This document shows positions 19,611 to 26,460 of a DNA stretch of 26,460 bases, piece by piece. Made by a program: the position numbers and the translations under genes. Under the pieces are notes generated by a model. That model was given only the letters and a program-made list of their open reading frames with translations, ran no database searches and was not told the DNA's origin. Source of the stretch: Larix sibirica. Its lineage: Eukaryota; Streptophyta; Pinopsida; Pinales; Pinaceae. The stretch is taken from NCBI GenBank assembly GCA_004151065.3, contig NWUY0300008775.1:1-26460 (forward strand), written 5' to 3'. How positions within the stretch are numbered: the stretch's first letter is position 1; the number at the start of each line of letters is the position of its first letter.

Positions 19611-20065
19611 AAGAGAGCTTGAGAGGAAATAACAAGGTAGTATAAAAGCGTGATGGACTAAGAAGAAGAAGCATGCTTGAAGAAGGTTGTCTCTAAGCCA
19701 AGGCAATATGCAAAAAATGTGCCAATGAATAACGAGAATGTATCAATGAGTAAGAATGCATCATAATCTCAGTTGAGAGTGCATAGCTCACCATTGTAAC
19801 CATTTCCTTAGAAAGAATAAAATCCTCGTCAAATTTGGTTTTCTTGTTTGGGTTTCCAATGTAAATCTTTGTTGTTATGACATGTAACTAAGCACTTTAT
19901 TGTGGTTGATTTTGTGTGTATTTTTCTTTATTGTGGGTTTTGTATGAGGTGTTCTTAAATCTGTTTATGGTATTACCACTATTAAGCAGACATAGCAAGT
20001 GAATTCATAGCTCTTTTTCCACCAAATCAATAACACCTCGCCAGTATATTCATTGCATGTTGGAT
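19611..20065. other. Unassigned, possibly LTR-like
   Basis: No open frame of note. A stretch with AATAAAATCC (near 19820) followed by TTGGTTTTCTTG resembles a retroelement polyadenylation region, but no partner LTR was found. Confidence 0.25.
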
Positions 20066-20238
20066 ATTCCCCTTCAACACATTTTTTTTAACCCATGGTT
20101 TTATTGAGAAATAGAATAGCAACCACTTGAGTTGTGATTGTAGATTCGCTTCAATAAATCACTCCGTTGAATAAATTGGGAAAAGTCTCACATGCAACAC
20201 TACTATTAATTTACTAAGTCAATATGTTGAAGGGGAAT
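20066..20238. repeat. Short inverted repeat with LTR-like termini
   Basis: ATTCCCCTTCAACA at 20066-20079 is the exact reverse complement of 20225-20238, with the match extending a few bases inward at one mismatch. Read outward, each arm starts TGTTGAAGGGGAAT, which looks like an LTR start. The spacer is 145 bp. Confidence 0.6.
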
Positions 20239-20939
20239 TCGTGGTAGCTTAGAGGAATGAATTCTTCTACCCGCTATCTTGGATAAGCACTCATTTGAGT
20301 GAAGAAATTAACCCTAGGATTGGGATGGAATCAATTGGCAACAAAGAGTCATTTTTGAAAAGAAATGATTTAGATGGGGGTGAAACTGATTTTGCCTTTG
20401 AATGAAAAAGCAATTTTACCTTTTCATGAGATTGATTTAGTAGTCCTTTGATTAAATCAGTTTGGTTGTGATGAATCTGTGGGCTTTAACTCTATGCATT
20501 TCTTACCACAATAATGAGTTAAAATCCAGATTAACCTCTTAATGAGTGATTGACTATTAGCTACAACAATGTGAATGGATGGAATGAAGTGTTGAGTATG
20601 AATAATTTAATAAATAGAGAGTTGTCATTCCTTTGATCACCTATAGCACATTGCCATTTTTTAACACAATAGAATGTTACCTATTATTAGCAATGTGAAT
20701 GGGCGATGTGTACATATATATTGAACAACATCATGCTAGTTATGAATGGACATAACATTCTTGTCTTGTATGTCATTTAGGTATAGAATTTTACCTTTAG
20801 TCGACAATATGGATCTTGTGCCACAAATATGAAGGAATTTCCTTTTATCTCGAATTCATAGCAAAATTCAACATTGACAATTGATTGTTGAGATTGCAGA
20901 GAATTACAATTTTATTTCCCTAGAGATCCATGTTGATGA
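20239..20939. other. Unassigned AT-rich sequence, possible LTR remnant
   Basis: No coding content recognised on either strand. It begins at the LTR-like terminus described at 20225 but lacks a visible primer-binding site or a second LTR. Confidence 0.3.
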
Positions 20940-23065
20940 GACAGACAAGCAATAGGCCTATTGTTTATGAATCACTACTTCTTAACATAATACACATCTA
21001 CTTGGCACACATCTATTCCTTTTATCTAGGAAATCCTAGGTGAGGTATGCATTCATGATTTCCAACCACATAATATTTTTTTACTTTCATGGAGACCTTA
21101 TTTTCCAAATAGACTTCCACCACCATTGGGTGTCATCTAACCCATCAAGAGGATACATTGCTTTGTAACCTAGTTTACTGTATAAACCCCCAGGACAAGA
21201 TTCTCAAACTAGACAAGCTCAACCTTATATTATTTGATGTGAATATGAATCAATTTTAGCTTGTTAATGTATGCCTCCCACCATTCCTCAACATGTACTT
21301 CTAGACCTATCTTCCCAACCCTCATCCATGTAGTAGAAGTCTCAAGTGAAGCTATTCGAGCCAGGATATAGATACATTTTCATGAAGAGACTTAATCAAA
21401 GCCTCACGAAATTTGTAGTCAACACCACTACCCACCCAAGGATCAACTCCTATCCTAACCTTTTCCTCATCACCAACCCTCCAAGCTAATCAAATCCCAA
21501 TTTTCAAAGGAAAGGATAAAACCATACCATTCCATATTATGTATACAATGTTAATGGGCTTGGTGGGACTCCTTATCCATCCTTCTACTGGGTTGTTTTC
21601 AATTTATTTTTGGACCAAGATCTTATTATAGAGTCCTTCCACGCATATAAATCTACAAACACTCCTTGTTGCTAATGCCTTCCCAAAGAGGTGGAGACTT
21701 TTTAAGGCCCATCCTCCTACCTATTTTGGATTAGCAAGTGCTTGATAATTTACTAAGGCTAAGGTATGATAGTAGATAAGTATCACTTCCAACATTGATT
21801 TAACAAACACTAATCTTCCTCCTCTAGATAACCACCTATTGCACCATAGTTTGGTTCTCTTTTCCACTTTGGTAAGTAGCCATCTACACTAATTGAAGCC
21901 ATAGTCATTTGGTTTGATTAAGAACCCTAAGTATTCAGAGCAATTAAATGTAAAGAGTTGAAGAAAGAGCCTAATCTAATTCTGATCATATATCCCATTA
22001 AACAAAATGGTGTATTTTTTCACATTAACTCTCATACTTGTAACTAAATAATGTAGTTATAGTATTAATTTCAACTTATTATCATCCCTCCACACTCCAT
22101 CACAAAAATGAAACACATCATAAGCAAAAAGAAAATGAATGAGGTACGTCATCTTCTAATGTTTATAATGTTTATACCTTTCACAATACCAATCATTTTT
22201 TCCTCCTTATGGCTATACTAATTTCCTTAGTTATGATCAAGAATAGTGGGAGTGGTAGAATGCACCCTTTCCTATGACCTCTAGTAGGTATGAAGAAGGT
22301 AGAGGTTGGTCAATTAATTAGTATTGACATGAGACTAACGTGAGGTAGCACATGATCCAATTAACTAAATGAACATTGAACCCAATATGAATTAGCAATA
22401 ACCTTAAATGTAGTCGATTCACTGTATGAAGAGCCTTTGTAAGGTCCAACTTCAACACCATAGTTGTAAGTTTCTTAGTTTTGATATATTACATTACTTA
22501 TTGACATGCCTTGATTGCGTCATGAATTTGTCTCCCAAAAAGAAACCCAAATTGTTTAAAGGAGAATGCTTCGACTGGGAAATTTTAAACCCTTAAAGCT
22601 ATGATCTTGTAGATGTAATTACATAGATAGTTATGCCCAAGGTTATCCAAGGATTTAAGTTTGTATTTCTTCAGCGGGACCATAGAGGTAGAATTAAATG
22701 TCTCCAACACCTTGCATGTACTTCTAGATTGCTCTACAACCCTTGATATGTTCACTTCTAGAGTTCATAAAATGCCAATAAAAATTCAGTTGTATAATTA
22801 TCTAGACTAGGGATTTTATCCTTTTGGAAGCAATGCAAGATTATTTGTAATTTTTCCTTTGATATTATTTCTAGTAGCTTCTCATTGACTTCATCTTTTA
22901 TGAAACTAGGAAAGAATGAAGTCATCTTAGCAACCTATGTTATATTTATTTTCTTCCTCCACATATGTCCCCTAAAAGTGAGATACCCCTAGCTCAACAA
23001 TTTCTTTAAGGTTTTAACTTTTGACCCATATTCTATTATCATCTCCCATATACTATTGATATTTT
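20940..23065 (-). pseudogene. LINE (non-LTR) reverse transcriptase, degenerate
   Basis: Read on the minus strand from 23065 downward. A pre-domain block has FPSFIKDEVNEKLLE (near 22890) and FQKDKIPSLDNYTTEFF (family QKDKSPGPDG). Then come NYLCNYIYKIIAL (family RPISLCNVIYKIIA), FGRQIHDAI, and VLKLDLTKA (family KLDLEKAYD, catalytic Asp kept) near 22440. FAYD at about 22120 stands where FADD is catalytic. EYLGFLI, LSRGGRLVFVKSML, then VRIGVDPWVG (near 21460) and WWWKSIWK with CVPSRCVLC (20970-21130) form the C-terminal zinc-ribbon part. Stops and frameshifts are frequent. No endonuclease domain is seen upstream. It belongs to the L1-like plant LINEs. Motif order is clear although single words are weak. 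Confidence 0.82.
21250..21428 (-). repeat. LINE segment forming the left arm of an inverted repeat
   Basis: This minus-strand LINE piece is repeated in opposite orientation at 23191-23386, about 88-90% alike by eye. It lacks about 10 bases (GCAACAAGAA) present in the right arm. Confidence 0.88.
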
Positions 23066-23190
23066 TTCCAAGAAAAAATGCAGTTTATATTGTAGTAAGA
23101 ACAAAAAATACACACTTCTAGTTCTCGTGGAACAGTACATAGTAAAAGAATAGAAGTTCTTAAAAACCCTTCAAGTTTCAACTAGATCAT

Positions 23191-23386
23191 AGTGGTGCTG
23201 ACTGCAAATTTCTTAAGGCTTTGATTAAGTCTCTTCATGAAAATTGTATCTAAATCTTGGCTCAAATAACTTCACTTGAGACTTCTACTACATGGCAACA
23301 AGAATGGATGAGGGTTGGGAAGATAGGTCTAGAAGGACATGATGAGGAATGGTGGTAGGCATACACTAACAAGCTAAAATTGAGTC
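23191..23386 (+). pseudogene. Inverted LINE fragment (right arm)
   Basis: Plus-strand sense with words FLKALIKSLHENC, TTWQQEWMRVGKIGLEG and EEWW. The TWQQEW...LGLEG pattern is typical of the segment after reverse transcriptase in plant LINEs. It is a second copy of the segment at 21250-21428 from the same family, inserted in the opposite direction between the minus-strand LINE and the gag-like frame. Confidence 0.8.
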
Positions 23387-23389
23387 ATC

Positions 23390-25160
23390 ATAGCTTCTTG
23401 GTTCTTTGATTTCTCCATATCATGCATCTGGTTAAGCTTTTCTTGTTGTACTGTCAGAAACTTAACCCTGTTTTCCAAAGACTCTCCCTTAACTTGCTTG
23501 CCATTGACTTCTATTTTTAACTTATCAATTTCAACACATTTTATAAACCCACCTCCTTCTATTTGTGTTTTAAATATCTCTAAACCTTGTTCTCCAAAAA
23601 TGGACTTTTACGCAACCTTTTCTTCTCTTGTAGCCACTATACAGGGCTCTTGTATTCCACCCTCAATTATATTTCTAATTTCCATATATGTATCACGATG
23701 ACCGTCATTATATGAAGAATGTGATGGCAATTCATGTTGTTAATTGATAGCTTGGACTAATCTGTCTAAACCCCTATGGGATTCAAAACATATCAATTTC
23801 TCCTAAAAAATGACTAATTTTTCATGCACCTTTTAATTTGTCTTCCTTAAATTCTGGTTAATTTTAATCAACAATTGACAAGTTCTCCTCTATTAAAAAA
23901 AATATAAGGATTGGTACTTAACACACACAAAAAAAATTACACCTTTGTTTCTTCGTTATGGTTTACTCTGATGCCTCTATGGAATTCCATGTCAAAATCC
24001 CCAATTATGGTTTTGCATCTTCATTCGACTGTCCAATTCTAGTTTCCTAAGTGTCTTTTAGAACAAGTTCTAAGCTCTACCCTTCTTCCACATCAATCAC
24101 CTCTAGATATTTATCCTTTTCTACGGCTAAGCTATCCCTTCTTCTAGTTCATTTAGGTGTATATATTTTTGGTTTCATTCTTCATCATTCACTGCTCGAG
24201 TGTTTCCATTTTGGAAAAAATTCAGTTATGTTTTTCAATGGCCTATGTATCCTATTTCTTTGCATTCCACTTGGATATCCTCTCCTTACTCTATTTCTCC
24301 TGAGATAATGAAGAGGCTCCCACAAAGGTATTCCAATTTTAATTTTATATTTAGAAGAGCATCTTCCATGAGTAGATTAATTAGCCCATGATGGGTTAAG
24401 GTAGCCTCAAGATTTTCACTTTATCACACCTTCTTGCTCATCAAATCCAATGAATGCAGAAGAAAATATGGAATATTTGTACACCTTTGATGTCGTAGAT
24501 GAGTTAGCAATTTGAAATTGATACATGAAGATTAAAACAAATATTCCTTCACATGTCAGGTATTTTTGTATGCACAAAGCCACCTCAAGCCAAGTTGGGC
24601 TAAGGGATGTTCTACAGACTCCTTTATCCGTTCCTTATTGCTTCTTCACCTACAATAAATTCTTTATGGACAATGGCCATTGTAGTCCTTCTTTCAAACC
24701 ATTTTTCTCCTATCTATGGTAACCCTATGACCCTTTCTATATTGTCTTCATCTATTGGAATGTGTAACCCTCGAACTTTTGCAATTGATGATCAAAAGAA
24801 TTGTGCAAATTCTAGTGCAATAGCTTTATCAAATCCCCCTTGTAATTTATCAAAATAAGCCATATAACTGGCCTCTGTAAAGATTTGTAATACCTTTGGG
24901 TCATGATGTACAATTCCAATGTCCTTTGGTTCACTTCTTACAACAGTCCCACCCATTGTGCAAGAGAATTTCCTTTGACAGACATATGAGTGACAATAAT
25001 AAAAAGAAATGGAAAACAATGAAACTGATTTGGCAAGTTTGAGGGAATAGATAAGATATGATGAAATAGGAATGATGAATTTTCCACCTAATTCAAAATG
25101 ATAGAAATGGTAAGACCGGGTAATAGGCACATTCACCGAATAGATTGTGCATGGTGGCAA
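23390..25160 (-). pseudogene. Degenerate gag-like retroelement frame with coiled-coil tail
   Basis: On the minus strand, an open stretch (25160-24792) ends with MAYFDKLQGGFDKAIALEFAQ. It continues past a stop as KVRGLHIPIDEDNIERVIGLP and GEKWFERR (near 24700-24800). Further on, YLTCEGIF (near 24550), NIPYFLLHSL (near 24460) and HHGLINLLM (near 24390) follow in shifted frames. This order resembles the domain annotated as 'putative plant transposon protein' in plant retroelement gag-like ORFs. A Lys/Glu-rich, heptad-like stretch (EIDKLKIEVNGKQVKGE, near 23510) suggests a C-terminal coiled coil. It could be ORF1 of the LINE just downstream or a piece of another element. No zinc knuckle was seen. 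Confidence 0.45.
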
Positions 25161-25700
25161 GTACTATGGAAATCTTGCAAGGATCCGTAGCACACATGTT
25201 TTTAAAATAAATATTGGTTATCATAATTGTTAAATGAATTCCATCTAACCATTGTCAATCATAGTAACGCATGGAAATATACCCAATTATGGCAATGTAT
25301 TCCTCCACTGCAAAAATATTGGGCAAGTCCTCGAGCTCATGAGGGAGAGAAATAGGAGGCATGCATTGTGTAAACAAGTTGGATGTTTCTATAGATGGAT
25401 CTATAGCAAAAAGAAATGGTTTGTAGTAATGACAAGGATCTATAGCAATATGGAACATGAAATGGAAACTAAAAAATGCGCATCCATAGTGGTTGGAACA
25501 AAGGTCAATGTCATGTAGAACCGATGTAACATGTTGGAAATGGTAGAATGGTGTACTGCTATGCAAGACTTGGAATCCAATGAAAGTACAAAGGTCTTGA
25601 AGCATAGATTAATAATGTTGCAATAGCATGTTGGAACACCCTTTTTGAAAATATAATTTCATGAACAAAGCAATTAGATTGACAAAACAAAGAGAAGTGC
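25161..25700. other. No gene recognised; possible Ty3/gypsy 3' region
   Basis: Short open frames exist on both strands (for example 25255-25605 minus), but none has a recognisable motif. The stretch lies downstream of a minus-strand Ty3/gypsy pol end, where a 3' LTR would be expected. No LTR ends could be fixed. Confidence 0.35.
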
Positions 25701-25745
25701 TATATAAATATTTGACGTATTTCCTTCTTCTTTTTTTCTCATTGG

Positions 25746-25787
25746 CAAATATCATCCACCAACACGTTGGTTTTGAGATGATATTTG
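25746..25787. repeat. Hairpin-forming inverted repeat
   Basis: CAAATATCATC (25746-25756) pairs perfectly with GATGATATTTG (25777-25787), and the loop contains a second palindrome, CCAACACGTTGG (25759-25770). Confidence 0.85.
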
Positions 25788-25938
25788 TCTAATTGCACCC
25801 CAAAACGGTTTTCACTATTAGATTTTATTTAGTAGCTTAGTGGTGCCATCCCAGAGATCGGTTTTCTAGCATCACTAACTCCTGTAGCACTTGAAGACAT
25901 GTTTTCACCATAGGAGTGAGTATTATTACTTTTTCTTT

Positions 25939-25952
25939 GTGTGTGTGTGTGT
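25939..25952. repeat. (GT)7 microsatellite
   Basis: Seven perfect GT units. Confidence 0.9.
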
Positions 25953-25976
25953 ATTGACAAATTTTTGAACAAATCA

Positions 25977-26460
25977 TTATGTTGTCAGCATAGGTGGTTG
26001 AGCCATGGTACTAACAACCTCGAAGTCTAAATGAACAACAATCTCTAGGATAAAAAGCCTCCTTAGATAATGGCTTTTGATACAATATTGGTCAATGACC
26101 ATTGTCAATAAGAGGAATCCAATCTTCACCAATGGTGAGTCACTAGATAGAACCATTGTCATAAATAATATCAACTTCATATGGTCCCATCCAACATGTG
26201 CAAAACTTCCCCTTGAAGCCATTAAATCTAGAATCATATAGAAAGGCCCAATGTTCCTCACGAAATTTCTTCTACTTAATAAATGTATCATGTTGCTTAG
26301 CCCTCCATTGTTGAACAAAAAAATTTTGATGCAAAACATATTGACAAAATCCATCAAGTTCATTAAATTGATTTAAGCAATGTTGTTGGGCTTTTGAAAG
26401 ATATAGGCCTGTTGATGCCCCGAAAATCGCAGCATCAAGCAACAAGGGATTCTCCCCAGT
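25977..26460 (-). pseudogene. Ty3/gypsy integrase C-terminal region, runs off the window
   Basis: In one minus-strand frame, with in-frame stops, I read LNQFNELDGFCQY, VQQWRAKQHDTFI, KKFREEHWAFLYDSRF, FKGKF and then WMGPYEVDIIYDNGS. This is the Ty3/gypsy integrase C-terminal module with its GPY/F motif, which follows the catalytic core and helps DNA binding and targeting. The tail (GEDWIPLIDNGH, LYQKPLSKEAF) matches the usual end of plant gypsy pol. The catalytic core, reverse transcriptase and protease would lie beyond 26460. A second long frame on the same strand (25977-26363) is a shadow. Stops mark it as decayed. Confidence 0.78.

Noticed and set aside
25977-26363. 128-codon minus-strand frame as a novel protein
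   Set aside because: A different minus-strand frame over the same bases reads as Ty3/gypsy integrase C-terminus, so this frame is a shadow.

Overview
This 26.5 kb window is AT-rich, intron-free, repeat-derived plant nuclear DNA. The decayed Ty1/copia, Ty3/gypsy and LINE reading frames look like those of large seed-plant genomes, and a conifer or other gymnosperm is my best guess. That guess is inference, since no host gene or marker settles it. I found no intact protein-coding gene, rRNA or tRNA gene, or CRISPR array. Almost everything recognisable is a transposable element, broken by stop codons, frameshifts and later insertions.

Layout. 310-702 (+) is the end of a retroelement RNase H. 1.4-2.2 kb is repeat-rich and low-complexity. 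3390-3626 (+) looks like a tRNA-derived SINE with an (ATT)7 tail. 4141-5599 is a probable retroposed insertion between 14 bp direct repeats. It has a tRNA-like head on the minus strand and holds a plus-strand fragment with its own poly(A). 6085-6964 (-) is the 3' part of a LINE (RNase H). 6965-19509 (+) is a Ty1/copia element with recognisable LTRs, primer-binding site, gag, protease, integrase, reverse transcriptase, RNase H and polypurine tract. 20940-23065 (-) is another stretch of LINE reverse transcriptase, with an inverted piece of the same LINE family at 23191-23386 (+). 23390-25160 (-) is a degenerate gag-like frame. 25977-26460 (-) is the integrase C-terminus of a Ty3/gypsy element that runs off the window.

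The copia locus is 12.5 kb, far too long for the family, and two events explain this. First, a 2.1 kb non-autonomous LTR element (own LTRs, primer-binding site and polypurine tract, but no gag or pol) inserted on the minus strand into the pol region. Second, a 5.4 kb segment (6688-12103) is repeated head-to-tail at 12105-17521 at about 99.7% identity, with a single N exactly at the junction. Removing one copy and the nested element leaves an element of about 5.0 kb, normal for copia. The repeated segment starts in flanking LINE DNA and ends inside pol, so it was not made by transposition. It is either a very recent tandem duplication or an assembly artefact (false duplication).

Relative ages by eye: the copia LTRs are strongly diverged (oldest), the nested element's LTRs are about 85% identical (younger), and the two 5.4 kb copies are nearly identical (newest). 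The most unusual content is a CpG-rich, gene-like block inside the nested element (10910-11390, repeated at 16328-16808). It stands out from the CpG-poor surroundings and may be a captured host gene fragment.
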